A stretch of 43,361 bases of DNA from Chthoniobacteraceae bacterium (lineage in GTDB: Bacteria; Verrucomicrobiota; Verrucomicrobiia; Chthoniobacterales; Chthoniobacteraceae): the NCBI GenBank assembly GCA_947476045.1, contig CANJNZ010000037.1, positions 1 through 43,361 of the forward strand. Reading direction: 5' to 3'. Below, one piece after another: positions 34,546 to 43,361 of the stretch. Position 1 is the stretch's first letter; each line of letters starts with the position of its first letter. The translations under genes were made by a program, and so were the position numbers. The notes beneath the pieces were generated by a model. It did not search any database and had not been told where the DNA came from. It was given only the letters and a program-made list of their open reading frames with translations.

Positions 34546-34929
34546 CTACTCGCCGGATGCGACGACATTCGCCACAGCGTAGTGCTCGCTGTGGCTGAGG
34601 CTGATGAGAAGTTGCGTGATTCCGAAACGCGCGGCTGTATCCGCTCCCGTCCCGTGCAGGACAATGAAGGGCTCTCCACTCGCTTTGCGACGTATTTCGA
34701 TGTCGTGTAAGGCGAGTTGCGCGCCGATACCGGTGCCGAGTGCTTTGGCAACGGCTTCCTTTGCGGCAAAGCGTGCGGCGTAGCAGCGGGCGGGTTCGCG
34801 ATGGGAGTCGCAGTAAGTTTGCTCGGTCGGGAGAAAGCAGCGGTCTATAAAAGCACGGCCCTGTCGCTGAATGGCGGCGTCAAGGCGCGCTATCTCCACG
34901 ATATCCACACCGATGCCGATGATTCTCAT
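34546..34929 (-). CDS. acpS: Holo-[acyl-carrier-protein] synthase
   Basis: A 127-residue AcpS, which transfers 4'-phosphopantetheine from CoA to ACP. The N-terminal IIGIGVDIVEIARL has the Mg-binding Asp9, and YAARFAAKEAVAKALGTGIG carries the catalytic Glu and Lys of the family. SLSHSEHYAVANVV is the conserved C-terminal block. Length is normal. It overlaps the end of pdxJ by 4 bp, the classic pdxJ-acpS pair. Confidence 0.97.
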   Translation of the reverse strand: MRIIGIGVDIVEIARLDAAIQRQGRAFIDRCFLPTEQTYCDSHREPARCYAARFAAKEAVAKALGTGIGAQLALHDIEIRRKASGEPFIVLHGTGADTAARFGITQLLISLSHSEHYAVANVVASGE

Positions 34930-35660
34930 GGCTGGCGCATCGCGGAGAGCATGTCCCGCACGGCTTGTTCCAAGCCGGTGAACAAAGCGCGGGCGACGAT
35001 ACTGTGTCCGATGTTGAGTTCCACTATGTTTGGCAGTTCGCGGATGAGGGCGATGTTCGTGTAGTTGATGCCATGGCCGGCATTGACCTGTAGCCCAAGC
35101 GAATTGGCAAAAATGGCGGCGTCACGAAGTCTCGCAAGTTCAGCGAGTTGAGCCTCGCCTTGCGAATTGGCAAATGCGCCGGTGTGTAACTCGACCATTT
35201 CAGCACCAAGCGCGTGTGATGCGGTGATTTGTTCGCGCGATGGTTCGATAAACATGCTCACGCGCACGCCTGCTTCCCTGAGACGCAAGACTGTTGGTCG
35301 CAGCGCATCTAGTTGCCCGGCAACTTCGAGCCCGCCTTCAGTGGTGACCTCGCGACGATTCTCCGGGACGAGGCACACATCGTCCGGCTTCACGTGCAGT
35401 GCGATTTCCAGAATCTCCTGCGTGTTACCCATTTCGAGATTTAACTTCGTGCCGATTTGCTGACGAAGTCGATAGACATCCGCATCCTGAATGTGCCGCC
35501 GGTCTGCGCGCAGATGCACGGTGATTCCGCTGGCCCCTGCCCTCTCACAAATTGTGGCGGCCCTGAGCACTTCCGGCTCCACATTGTGCGCATCAATATC
35601 ACCCACGTAGCGGGCCTGACGCAGTGTGGCGACGTGATCAATATTGACTCCAAGTTTCAT
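34926..35660 (-). CDS. pdxJ: Pyridoxine 5'-phosphate synthase
   Basis: A 244-residue PdxJ, which condenses 3-amino-2-oxopropyl phosphate with deoxyxylulose 5-phosphate to give pyridoxine 5'-phosphate. The N-terminus MKLGVNIDHVATLRQAR, the GITVHLRADRRHI loop, EMGNTQEIL, LVPENRREVTTEGGL and NAGHGINYTN are all diagnostic. It is cytoplasmic. It is the first gene of the pdxJ-acpS pair, and lies 17 bp downstream of purH on the same strand. Confidence 0.98.
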   Translation of the reverse strand: MKLGVNIDHVATLRQARYVGDIDAHNVEPEVLRAATICERAGASGITVHLRADRRHIQDADVYRLRQQIGTKLNLEMGNTQEILEIALHVKPDDVCLVPENRREVTTEGGLEVAGQLDALRPTVLRLREAGVRVSMFIEPSREQITASHALGAEMVELHTGAFANSQGEAQLAELARLRDAAIFANSLGLQVNAGHGINYTNIALIRELPNIVELNIGHSIVARALFTGLEQAVRDMLSAMRQP

Positions 35661-35677
35661 GCGCGAGTGATTGCCAT

Positions 35678-37207
35678 CTAGTGGCGGAAATGCCGGATGC
35701 CGGTGAAGAGCATGGCCACTCCCTTTTCGTTCGCAGCGGCGATAACTTCCGCATCACGTGCGGAGCCGCCGGGCTGAATGGCGCAGGTCGCGCCTGCTTC
35801 GGCGGCGGCTACGAGTCCATCTGCAAATGGGAAAAATGCATCCGAGCAGACAGCACTACCTTTGAGCGAAAGCCCGGCATCCTTCGCTTTGCTGACTGCG
35901 ATGCGCGAGCTGTCCACACGACTCATCTGTCCTGCTCCTACACCGAGAGTGCGATCCTTTGCCGCATATACGATGGCGTTGGACTTTACGTGCTTCACCA
36001 CTTTCCATCCAAACTCCATGGCGGCGATCTCATCCGCTGTTGGCTTGCGTTCCGTCGCTGTGTCGCGTTTTTCCGGGCTGTAGTTGTCGCGATTCTGAAC
36101 AAGCACTCCGCCAGCGACGCTGCGGAGGATAAAGTCATCTTTTCCCTCCGGTTCGGAGATGCGCCTCAGTTGTCGCATGAGACGCAGATTCTTTTTCCGC
36201 TGAAGAAGCGCACGTGCGTCTGCCTCGAAATCCGGTGCGATGATCACTTCGCTGAAAATCTCGCTGATTGCCTCGGCAAGCGCGAGTGTGAGCGGACGAT
36301 TCGTGACGATGATGCCGCCGAACGGAGCCTGCTTGTCGGTGGCGAACGCTTTGTCCCACGCCGCGCGTAAATCCGGATCACTTCCAACGCCACATGGATT
36401 CGTGTGCTTCATAATGGCGACGGTTGGCTCGGTGAATTCATCCATCAATTCCGCGGCAGCGGTAATGTCCAAAATATTGTTATAGGACAGTTCCTTGCCG
36501 TGTAGCTTTTCAAAATACTCATCCCACCGACCGTAGAGCGCGCCGCTTTGATGTGCGTTTTCACCGTAGCGGAGTTGCGCCACGCGTGGCAGACAAAGAC
36601 TGAAACCGCTTCCACACTCTTTTTCTTTATTGAGAAAATTGGCAATCGCTCCGTCGTATTTAGAAGTGGTCACAAAGACTTTGATCCCGAGCCGCTCGCG
36701 CAGTTGCAGCGTCGTTTCGCCTTCGTTTGCTTTCATCGTTTCGATGACATCGGCGTAGTCCGCCGGGTCCACAACGACGGTCACACTACGGTAATTCTTG
36801 GCGGCGCTGCGCAGCATCGAAGGACCGCCGATGTCTATGTTTTCAATGGCGTCCTCCAGCGTAACGCCGGTCTTCGCGACTGTGGCCTCGAACGGGTAAA
36901 GATTCACCACCACGAGGTCGATGGCCTCGATACCATGCGCCTTCGCCTGCGCCACGTGCTCGGCGTTGTCGCGCAGATGGAGAAGTCCGCCGTGGACTTT
37001 CGGGTGCAGCGTTTTCACGCGGCCATCCATCATCTCGGGGAAGCCGGTATATTGCGAAATCTCAACCACTTTCAGCCCCTCTGCTGCGAGGAGTTTTGCA
37101 GTGCCCCCCGTGGAAATGATTTCCACTCCCATGTGAGCCAGCTCTTTTACAAAAGGCACGAGCCCGGCCTTGTCTGAAACAGAAATTAGTGCGCGTTGAA
37201 TCTTCAT
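35678..37207 (-). CDS. purH: Bifunctional AICAR formyltransferase / IMP cyclohydrolase
   Basis: A 509-residue PurH that performs the last two steps of purine biosynthesis. The start at the ATG at 37205-37207 gives the standard N-terminus [16 protein letters not shown]; a longer reading to 37267 adds 20 residues unlike the family. The MGS-like IMP cyclohydrolase domain (1-~145) has [29 protein letters not shown] and NLYPFEATV. The formyltransferase domain has [25 protein letters not shown] (catalytic Lys-His) and the GIRHFRH end. Length is normal. Confidence 0.97.
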   Translation of the reverse strand: MKIQRALISVSDKAGLVPFVKELAHMGVEIISTGGTAKLLAAEGLKVVEISQYTGFPEMMDGRVKTLHPKVHGGLLHLRDNAEHVAQAKAHGIEAIDLVVVNLYPFEATVAKTGVTLEDAIENIDIGGPSMLRSAAKNYRSVTVVVDPADYADVIETMKANEGETTLQLRERLGIKVFVTTSKYDGAIANFLNKEKECGSGFSLCLPRVAQLRYGENAHQSGALYGRWDEYFEKLHGKELSYNNILDITAAAELMDEFTEPTVAIMKHTNPCGVGSDPDLRAAWDKAFATDKQAPFGGIIVTNRPLTLALAEAISEIFSEVIIAPDFEADARALLQRKKNLRLMRQLRRISEPEGKDDFILRSVAGGVLVQNRDNYSPEKRDTATERKPTADEIAAMEFGWKVVKHVKSNAIVYAAKDRTLGVGAGQMSRVDSSRIAVSKAKDAGLSLKGSAVCSDAFFPFADGLVAAAEAGATCAIQPGGSARDAEVIAAANEKGVAMLFTGIRHFRH

Positions 37208-37301
37208 CGAAAGGGTGCGGAGGGTGCCCGGCAGCGCGTGAAGTGCAAGTGCAACCTGATGCGCCAAGTGGGTGCTTTTTGGTTTGAAATCGGGGCAACT
37301 G

Positions 37302-37321
37302 TTATTCTGACAAGAGAATAA
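37302..37321. promoter_or_regulatory. Inverted repeat TTATTCT-6-AGAATAA in the purH/LTA-synthase divergent gap
   Basis: A 7-bp perfect inverted repeat with a 6-base spacer lies 30-50 bp upstream of the sulfatase-fold gene and ~95 bp from the divergent purH start. Position and symmetry suit an operator for one of the two genes. There is no motif I recognise. Confidence 0.35.
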
Positions 37322-37371
37322 CTAGGCACGGGTAGCGTTGTGACATTAGGGTGAATCTCTTCTGTCCACCG

Positions 37372-39438
37372 ATGGATTCCGAATTCACCACCAACGATAC
37401 ACCTTCCTCCCGCCGGATGCCCTGGGAGCGATTGCGCAGACCCGTGCTGACCGCAGCGGCGCTGATGGTGATGGCTCTGATTTTGCGAATCGCACTCATT
37501 GCATCATTCGCACCGGAGCCGCCGCCGACGGGTAAGGATTATTTTCTGACCATGTTGGTGGGGCTGCATCTCGATTTGGTTGCGTCGTTCATTCTGACGG
37601 CACCTTTAGCCCTGTGGTGCCTGCTTGTGCCGGCACGATGGATAGCAGCGCGGTGGCATCGTGTGCTGATGCTCGCAGCGAGCATTTTCAGTTGGCTGGC
37701 TCTGGTTTTTCTTCACATCGCGGAATGGTTTTTCTTTGAGGAGTATCGTTCGCGCTACAATACCGTGGCGATCGACTATCTGCTCTACCCCACGGAGGTA
37801 GTGGCGAACATCCGCGAGTCATATCCTGTGCCGGCAATCCTTGGAGCCTGCGCCCTTGGGACGGCGACGCTGGTTTTCCTGATGCAAAAGCTAGCTCCCA
37901 TCGGTGCAGGTGCAGTAACTAGTATTTGGAAGCGTTCGCAGTGGGCATTCGGCTGGCTGGCGATGAGCGTGGCCTTGGTGATGAGTGTCAGTCTGGCAGA
38001 GGTTCGATTTAGCCGGGAAAGAGTTGTCAATGAACTGGCGAACAACTCATTCGTAGCGGGCATCACAGCAGCACTCACACGCAATCTCGATTACGCCGCT
38101 TTTTACCCCACGATGCCGCGCGAGGAGGCACTGGCAATTTGTCGCGAACTGCTTGCCGATGACGGAGCCACCTTTCTCTCACCAGAGAGCCTGCAACGGC
38201 GCATCCCCGGGAGCCTGGAAAAACCGAGGCTAAATGTTTGCTTGTTGCTCGAAGAGAGTCTCGGCTCCGAATTCTGGGGCAGCCTTGGCCGGGAAAAGAA
38301 AACACTGACACCACATTTGGACCGCCTTGCCAATGAGGAGGGGCTTTTTTTCACCAATTTATATGCGGATGGAAACCGGACTATTCGCGGCATGGAGGGC
38401 ATTCTCGCCAGCTTTCCGCCCCTGCCGGGTGACAGCATCGTGGCGCGCGACCGCTCGGAAAATGTAGATACGCTCGCACGAGTTTTGGGACGCGATGGCT
38501 ATCGCACGCTATTCCTCTACGGCGGGCGAGGGGTGTTTGATCATGTGCGATCTTTCAATGTCGGCAACGGCTACGAGCGCCTCATCGAGCAAAAAGATTT
38601 TGCAAATCCCTCGCACACCACTGCGTGGGGCGTGTGCAATGAAGACCTCTACACGCGCGCCATCGAGGAAATGCGCACGCTGCACGAGAGCGGCAAGCCG
38701 TTTCTAGTGACGACGCTCTCCGTGTCTAATCACGTGCCATTCACCTACCCGAAAGGACGCATCAAAGAAGATCCGAACGCACACCGGCGGGACTACGCGG
38801 TGAAATATACAGACTGGGCTCTCGGTCAGTTCTTCGATGCGGTTAAAAAGGAGCCGTTTTGGAAGGACACTATTTTCGTCGTCGTCGCGGACCACGGTGC
38901 ACGCGTCTATGGCAGTCAGACCATTCCTATTCACAGCTACGAAATTCCCATGCTCATGCTTGGGCCGGCAGCAACTCAGCAACCGAGGCGTGTGGACGAC
39001 CTCGCATGCCAACTCGATGTGGCCCCTACTATTCTCGGTATGATCGGACGTCCGTATGACTCCGTCTTTTTCGGCCACGACATCCTGAACGCCCCTGCCC
39101 GCACTCATCGGGCTCTGCTCCATCACAATCGCAGCGTCGGAATTTATCGTGACGAGCACTTGGTAATTTTCGGCCTCAACAAAGAGATCGAATACTGGCT
39201 GGGAAACCCGCGCGCCTCTCTCCCAGGCGCTGCGAAACGAGCGCCTTTGCAGCGCGTCCCTGAGCCGGACGCGGTCTTTAAACAGTTGGTGCGCGAAGCC
39301 ACGGCGCTGTATCAAATTGCCGACGAGCTTTACATGAATCGCCGCTATCAAGTGCATTCCCGTCCCGGTGAAAACAATCCCCTCACGGATACCAAAAAAG
39401 CCGTCAGCGCCACGAAGAACGGAGGCACAGGTGGCTAG
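37372..39438 (+). CDS. LTA synthase-type sulfatase-fold membrane enzyme
   Basis: A 688-residue protein starting at ATG 37372 (GTG 37351 would add seven residues). The N-terminal ~220 residues hold five membrane segments; the rest is an alkaline-phosphatase/sulfatase-fold domain facing the periplasm. The metal site is visible: Glu294/Glu295 (LLLEESLGSEFWG), the Thr nucleophile Thr337 (GNRTIRGMEG), Asp507-His508 (VVADHG) and His521 (IPIHSYEIPM). The Thr nucleophile, not Cys, places it with LtaS/OpgB/phosphoethanolamine-transferase-like enzymes that move phosphoglycerol or phosphoethanolamine from lipids. In a Gram-negative a periplasmic glycan or lipid is the likely target. Its stop overlaps the next gene. 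Confidence 0.9.
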   Translation: MDSEFTTNDTPSSRRMPWERLRRPVLTAAALMVMALILRIALIASFAPEPPPTGKDYFLTMLVGLHLDLVASFILTAPLALWCLLVPARWIAARWHRVLMLAASIFSWLALVFLHIAEWFFFEEYRSRYNTVAIDYLLYPTEVVANIRESYPVPAILGACALGTATLVFLMQKLAPIGAGAVTSIWKRSQWAFGWLAMSVALVMSVSLAEVRFSRERVVNELANNSFVAGITAALTRNLDYAAFYPTMPREEALAICRELLADDGATFLSPESLQRRIPGSLEKPRLNVCLLLEESLGSEFWGSLGREKKTLTPHLDRLANEEGLFFTNLYADGNRTIRGMEGILASFPPLPGDSIVARDRSENVDTLARVLGRDGYRTLFLYGGRGVFDHVRSFNVGNGYERLIEQKDFANPSHTTAWGVCNEDLYTRAIEEMRTLHESGKPFLVTTLSVSNHVPFTYPKGRIKEDPNAHRRDYAVKYTDWALGQFFDAVKKEPFWKDTIFVVVADHGARVYGSQTIPIHSYEIPMLMLGPAATQQPRRVDDLACQLDVAPTILGMIGRPYDSVFFGHDILNAPARTHRALLHHNRSVGIYRDEHLVIFGLNKEIEYWLGNPRASLPGAAKRAPLQRVPEPDAVFKQLVREATALYQIADELYMNRRYQVHSRPGENNPLTDTKKAVSATKNGGTGG

Positions 39439-40039
39439 TCACATCGCCATCTGCATCCCGAGCGGAGACATGGTGCATACGGACTTCATGCTCTCGTTGA
39501 TACATGTCATCCAAAAGGCGCGCGCAGCGGGCTTTCGTGTTTCGGTGGTGAATTCCAAGGCTTCCATCGTCGCGATTGGTCGCAACCTCACGGTAAATGC
39601 CGCGCGGGAGACTCGTGCGGAGTGGCTGCTGTTTTTGGACAGTGATATGATTTTTCCCGCAGAGACCATCGAGCGTTTGATGTCGCACAGCCGCGCCATA
39701 GTCGGCGCCACTTATCCCCGGAAAATTCTGCCTCTCGCTTTTATAGGCAGGCGCCTCGACGGAGCCCCTTTCTCCCTTGCAGACAAAGGCGTGATCGAGG
39801 CAGCGCGCATGCCTGCGGGCTGCCTGCTCATCAAGACGGAGATTTTCGACCGAATGAAAGCGCCTTTCTTTCGCTGCGGCTACGATGAGACAAATGGCGA
39901 AATTCTCGGTGAGGACTTTTGGTTTTCAGATCACATGCGCGCTCTTGGCTATTCGCTCTGGTGCGACATGGAACTGTCGCGGCACGTAGCCCACATCGGT
40001 TCTTACCGATTTAATCTCCACGACGAAAAATCAGCCTGA
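39431..40039 (+). CDS. Glycosyltransferase (GT-A-like fold)
   Basis: A 202-residue protein. The GTG at 39431 is preferred: a GGAGG lies upstream and the start overlaps the preceding stop. The chain opens HIAICIPSGDMVHTDFMLSL, then RNLTVNAARETRAEWLLFLD, with the DSDM metal motif of GT-A glycosyltransferases (LLFLDSDMIF), and GEDFWFSDHMRALGY as a likely catalytic-base block. It resembles the small family 2-like transferases often found in capsule or phage loci. Overlap with the LTA-synthase-like gene suggests joint work on a glycan. It is convergent with the barrel gene, 8 bp apart. Confidence 0.85.
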   Translation: MASHIAICIPSGDMVHTDFMLSLIHVIQKARAAGFRVSVVNSKASIVAIGRNLTVNAARETRAEWLLFLDSDMIFPAETIERLMSHSRAIVGATYPRKILPLAFIGRRLDGAPFSLADKGVIEAARMPAGCLLIKTEIFDRMKAPFFRCGYDETNGEILGEDFWFSDHMRALGYSLWCDMELSRHVAHIGSYRFNLHDEKSA

Positions 40040-40047
40040 AGAAGGCG

Positions 40048-41109
40048 CTACTCCAGAACGCCAAGTCCGCCGCCGGAAGCAGGAGCGGAAGGACCGGCTA
40101 CAGCAGAAACATTCGTCTTCGTGCTGCGACTACGATCGATGAGAGTGTAATCCGACGTTACTGTCTGGATGCGGTGCGAACGAATGACCATGTCGCTCAT
40201 GCGCTCCTTGAATTCACGCTGACGCGGCTTGAATGACTCGGCTGCGCCTTCGAATGGATTGCGTCCCGTCACAAGATTGTAGATCGAAAATGGAATGCTG
40301 GCGCTGACTTCCGCCGTCCAGTGCCCACCCATCAGTTCGGCATCGTCCCAGTATTCCACGTTTGCGATCACACCGGACAGCAGGTGCGCCTCGAGGCGGG
40401 CTTTGAAGCCATTGAAGTCGCCGCCAAACGGGTTTTCGTAGTGATAGTATCCACCGTAGAGCCGGACTTCCGTGTGCTTGCAGAGAGGAAGGTTGATTCC
40501 GATTTCTGCGTTGAATCCTTCAAGGGCAGCCTCGCGCCGCTCAAAAGTTTTTGAGGTTTTTGTAGTGCTGGTAAAACCGGGGCCGAAGCTTTTGCTGGTG
40601 CTATTACCTGTGCGACGATCGAGCAGCACCTGATCATTGTCGGGCAGGTAGTAGTTGAAGCGGAAGTCCACCCACTTGGTAAGCACTTCGAGACCGAGAC
40701 CGAGCTGGTCAAAGTCATTGTCGCGCTCGCTGTGAATCGAATCGTAGAATGCATTCACACCGATAATCACATCGCGACCCGGCAACAGCTTTCGAAAACC
40801 CAGACCGCTGCTGCTGATGAACTGGCCGTTGTCTTCATAGTGATATCGACCATCGAGAAAAAGGAATGCATCGCGCTGCTGCGGCGACCAAATACCAGTG
40901 ATGGAATCCAGATAAACTCCGCTGAGATTTGAGCTGAACTGTGTGCCCAGTGTGACCATGCCGAGCGGCTCATCGGGAAACCACTCGCGGACAGGAGCAG
41001 TGGATTTCATGTCCTTGCCTGCGGGGGCAATTTGGTGGCCTGCACGGAGCGCAGGAGTAAATGTAGCCGCGATTGCGGTGGTGAGGATAAGATTACGGAT
41101 GGCGTTCAT
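40048..41109 (-). CDS. Inverse-autotransporter-type beta-barrel protein, stand-alone
   Basis: A 353-residue outer-membrane protein. The ATG at 41107-41109 gives a clean signal peptide (MNAIRNLILTTAIAATFTPALRA); the longer reading to 41154 overlaps the upstream gene. The barrel resembles the IAT_beta domain of intimin/invasin proteins: FLDGRYHYEDNGQFISSSGL, then GRDVIIGVNAFYDSIHSERD (111-130) and DQLGLGLEVLTKWVDFRFNYYLP (134-156), and later LYGGYYHYENPFGGDFNG. Intimins have a barrel followed by Ig-like passenger domains; here the chain ends soon after the barrel with a short coil and a Gly/Ser-rich end, so no passenger is attached. The upstream gene on the same strand encodes a surface-type FG-GAP protein. 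Confidence 0.8.
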   Translation of the reverse strand: MNAIRNLILTTAIAATFTPALRAGHQIAPAGKDMKSTAPVREWFPDEPLGMVTLGTQFSSNLSGVYLDSITGIWSPQQRDAFLFLDGRYHYEDNGQFISSSGLGFRKLLPGRDVIIGVNAFYDSIHSERDNDFDQLGLGLEVLTKWVDFRFNYYLPDNDQVLLDRRTGNSTSKSFGPGFTSTTKTSKTFERREAALEGFNAEIGINLPLCKHTEVRLYGGYYHYENPFGGDFNGFKARLEAHLLSGVIANVEYWDDAELMGGHWTAEVSASIPFSIYNLVTGRNPFEGAAESFKPRQREFKERMSDMVIRSHRIQTVTSDYTLIDRSRSTKTNVSAVAGPSAPASGGGLGVLE

Positions 41110-41140
41110 AGTGGTTTGTAGTGAAAAAGAATATAAGGGT

Positions 41141-43195
41141 TTATACGTCATCACCCGGATCTAAAATAATAATACGACGCCCTGTATCCTTGCTGGCTGC
41201 GACCCATAGGGCGACGTTCGGGAATTGCGAATAGGCTGTGATGGTGCGTTCGAGGATTTGCACATTACCATTCAGCAGTGCGCGCCCATCGTAAAATTCC
41301 ACGAGGCTGCTGTTTTTGACGCCGACACTCGCAATGATATCAGCGATACCATCAAAGTTCACATCCGCAACAGCGACACGCACACCGAAGCTATTTCTCG
41401 GATTTTCAAATGGTGATATTGCGGGACCGATCTGCTGGCCTGTAAGCCCGTCAAACACCTCAACAACGGATGGCCTGCCCGAGTTGCGACCAACAATGAT
41501 GTCGATATAAGAATCACCATTCACATACCCCGCTGCGACAGAAACACCACCGCGATATCTTTCGCCGCCGACACTGAAGTTTTTCAATACCGTATCAGTG
41601 GCCCCCTTATAGACCTTCACTTGTCCTCCGTAGTAACCCTGACCGACGATGATATCATCTTCGAGTCCGAAATCACCTTGGGTCTGGATGCCTTTAGTTT
41701 GGCCGTTGGAATCCACGTCGCCTGCAGCCACACGCACTCCGCCTCTGAATTTCGCACCAAAGGGTGTGTATTCCTTAATCACGCTCAACTGCTGAATGCT
41801 TGCACCGAGAGGCACTACTTGATCCGTTATCATTTCCTGAACCTGACTATCAAGACTGTAGACCTTCACCTTGCCTCCGCCCAGCGAGGACCCCACGACA
41901 ATTTCTGGAAGGTCTACAATAGAATTTATTCGAAATGTATTTATTCCAAATGGAAGATTGTTATTACCCGAAATATCGCCCACCGCCACAAAGGCTCCTG
42001 CGCTCCTGGCTTTCCCAAAAACGGCGACTTCCGCACTCAGTGGTCCTTCCGAAAAGCGCGATCCATCCAGTCCGTTGAAAAAGCGCATGCGGCCGCCATT
42101 GTGCATGGTGGTGGTGACGATGTCGTCGATCCCGTCACCGTTAAAATCTCCTACCGCTACGCGAATGCTATCCCGATAGCGGGGCTCGTATGCAGAGAAG
42201 GAATAGAGTTCATCACCACTCGCCTTGTCGAATACGCGGATGGTGGGTGGCGCAAATCTGTTTTTAATTGCCACACCCGGGGCTGTAACGATGAAGCCTG
42301 AATAGATGGGGGTGAATTCAGTGGCATCATTATTGGACGAGTTCGATTCAGAGATTTGCCCTGAAGACGAAATTTGAGCATACGTTTCAAGCGGGCTCGG
42401 CTCCCCTTTAAAATAATTTACATCCACCACATACGAGATGCTTGAATCTTCGGTGCTTCCAGCTGGAATCGTAATGCCATAGGCCGTAATTGTTCCGTTT
42501 TCATTCTCATTCCAACGGGGGTCACTGTCCCCCTGGTTGAACGACACTTCGTCTGGAAGTGTGACTGTGATACTAGTGCCGCTAAAGAAGACATCCGTAT
42601 TGCCGAGATTATTATAGAGGACTGTGAAGGTCGCTTGATGCCCCTCCTGTGCAAATACCGGGTCGGTGATTCCTGTGATCGTCGGGTCCACAGTAAGGCC
42701 TGTGAGTATGTCGATGTCGTTTGCCCGGTTGTTTTGCGTGTTGGACTCCGTGCCGTGAATTCCGTCGTCTGAAATTACGACCGTGGTATTGACGCCTGAA
42801 TAATAACCGTTGGCCGAAATGAAATCTTTAACACGGAGCTTTAATGGAGCGCTACCGCTGTTGCCGTTAACGAGGGCGCCAATATTCTTTGTTAAAGTAT
42901 TTGAGACTAATCCCCAGCCAGAGCCAGTGTTATCGCTTGGAACAAAGCTCAGGTTGGGGTCCAGATTGACGGTCAGTTTCACGCCGCTCAGCGTTGGAAA
43001 CGATGATTTTATAAAACCGTATCCATAATCTATATTGTAGGTGAGCGTATCGCCTGGCTCAGCAGTGCTATTCTTCCCATCATTTATGGTTACAAAAAGG
43101 TCGCCAATTCCCGACGGCACGATGCGGCTTTCAAGTGATTCCACAGTGGGAGCAGTGAGGATGTGGCGAGTGAGGATAGGGTGTGTGATTTTCAT
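41141..43195 (-). CDS. Large FG-GAP/VCBS-repeat surface protein with LEPR-XLL-like N-terminus
   Basis: A 684-residue protein. Residues ~18-29 read VESLESRIVPSG, close to the LEPR-XLL-type N-terminal motif of exported planctomycete and verrucomicrobial proteins. Residues ~30-310 look like two CARDB/DUF11-type beta-sandwich domains (GDTLTYNIDYGYG, HQATFTVLYNNLGNTDVFFSG). From ~330 to the end there are FG-GAP-like repeats with calcium loops: VAVGDFNGDGIDDIV, VAVGDISGNNN, VAAGDVDSNGQ, VAVADVNFDGIADII. No C-terminal anchor is visible and it ends IIILDPGDDV. A surface adhesin or matrix protein is likely. The barrel gene follows on the same strand, 31 bp from this stop to its start codon. The window ends 166 bp upstream of this gene, with no other gene in between. 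Confidence 0.82.
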   Translation of the reverse strand: MKITHPILTRHILTAPTVESLESRIVPSGIGDLFVTINDGKNSTAEPGDTLTYNIDYGYGFIKSSFPTLSGVKLTVNLDPNLSFVPSDNTGSGWGLVSNTLTKNIGALVNGNSGSAPLKLRVKDFISANGYYSGVNTTVVISDDGIHGTESNTQNNRANDIDILTGLTVDPTITGITDPVFAQEGHQATFTVLYNNLGNTDVFFSGTSITVTLPDEVSFNQGDSDPRWNENENGTITAYGITIPAGSTEDSSISYVVDVNYFKGEPSPLETYAQISSSGQISESNSSNNDATEFTPIYSGFIVTAPGVAIKNRFAPPTIRVFDKASGDELYSFSAYEPRYRDSIRVAVGDFNGDGIDDIVTTTMHNGGRMRFFNGLDGSRFSEGPLSAEVAVFGKARSAGAFVAVGDISGNNNLPFGINTFRINSIVDLPEIVVGSSLGGGKVKVYSLDSQVQEMITDQVVPLGASIQQLSVIKEYTPFGAKFRGGVRVAAGDVDSNGQTKGIQTQGDFGLEDDIIVGQGYYGGQVKVYKGATDTVLKNFSVGGERYRGGVSVAAGYVNGDSYIDIIVGRNSGRPSVVEVFDGLTGQQIGPAISPFENPRNSFGVRVAVADVNFDGIADIIASVGVKNSSLVEFYDGRALLNGNVQILERTITAYSQFPNVALWVAASKDTGRRIIILDPGDDV

Positions 43196-43361
43196 AATAA
43201 GTGATGGCTGGTTATGAGGTGGACCCCGTTCTTCGGCCAGAGATGATAGAAATTAAGCTATGGCGGAAAAGCGTGTGAGTGAGTGATGACGGGATGCTTT
43301 ATTGTGGTCAAGGCGGAAGGGTGTGATTTGCGGAGGTGGCTCCGATAGTTTGGCTCTGGAA

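Noticed and set aside
1-43361. CRISPR arrays, rRNA or prophage
   Set aside because: No regular spaced repeats, rRNA-like stretches or phage structural genes were seen on reading through.

Overview
The window reads as a chromosomal segment of a GC-rich Gram-negative bacterium, most likely a verrucomicrobium (Chthoniobacter/Spartobacteria-like). This is inferred from the gene mix: a PEP-CTERM protein, a DUF1080/ThuA/sugar-epimerase cluster, an FHA-MoxR-like fusion, a pseudopilin of the kind expanded in planctomycetes and verrucomicrobia, DUF5069, bactofilins, and an intergenic repeat of the kind that gives 'FVIR'-type spurious ORFs. No rRNA is present. Two tRNAs are seen, Arg(TCT) and Val(CAC).

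Region 1-2.0 kb is accessory DNA. It holds the C-terminus of an IS4-type transposase, a minus-strand gene apparently cut by that element, a small lipoprotein-like gene, two diverged copies of a 63-bp intergenic element, and a DUF433/DUF5615 toxin-antitoxin pair. Region 2.0-4.6 kb has a large outer-membrane barrel protein and tRNA-Arg.

Region 4.9-12.4 kb is a run of tightly coupled plus-strand genes: nrdR, a CxxC hypothetical, a HIT protein, an isoprenylcysteine-methyltransferase-like membrane protein, a ketoacyl synthase whose nucleophilic Cys is Ser, and two histidine kinases. Most junctions overlap by 4 bp. A perfect 27-bp inverted repeat sits inside the run. Region 12.5-17.6 kb is a second coupled run: two formylglycine-generating-enzyme-like paralogues (only the first keeps the Cys pair), an STT3-like membrane glycosyltransferase and a dihydrolipoamide-dehydrogenase-like flavoprotein.

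Region 17.6-19.0 kb has two bactofilins, the second with zinc ribbons. Region 19.0-23.9 kb has a membrane TPR protein, cinA, a SirB1-like protein, an aquaporin next to a thioredoxin-type arsenate reductase, and DUF5069. Region 23.9-26.5 kb, minus strand, is a sugar-epimerase/DUF1080/ThuA module that fits 3-keto-sugar metabolism. Region 26.6-31.1 kb has an FHA protein fused to a degenerate MoxR-type AAA domain and a SWIM-SNF2 helicase.

Region 31.2-34.5 kb has a hexose-6-phosphate-mutarotase-like gene, a PEP-CTERM beta-propeller protein, tRNA-Val and a pseudopilin. Region 34.5-37.2 kb is housekeeping (acpS, pdxJ, purH). Region 37.3-40.0 kb pairs an LTA-synthase-type sulfatase-fold enzyme with a glycosyltransferase. 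Region 40.0-43.2 kb holds a stand-alone inverse-autotransporter-like barrel just downstream of a large FG-GAP repeat protein, a possible surface-display pair. Positions 43196-43361 show no gene.

The best candidates for something new are the barrel/FG-GAP pair, the FGE-FGE-STT3-flavoprotein operon, the FHA-pseudo-MoxR protein and the Ser-type ketoacyl synthase next to two kinases. All functions are read from motifs by eye; no database search was run.
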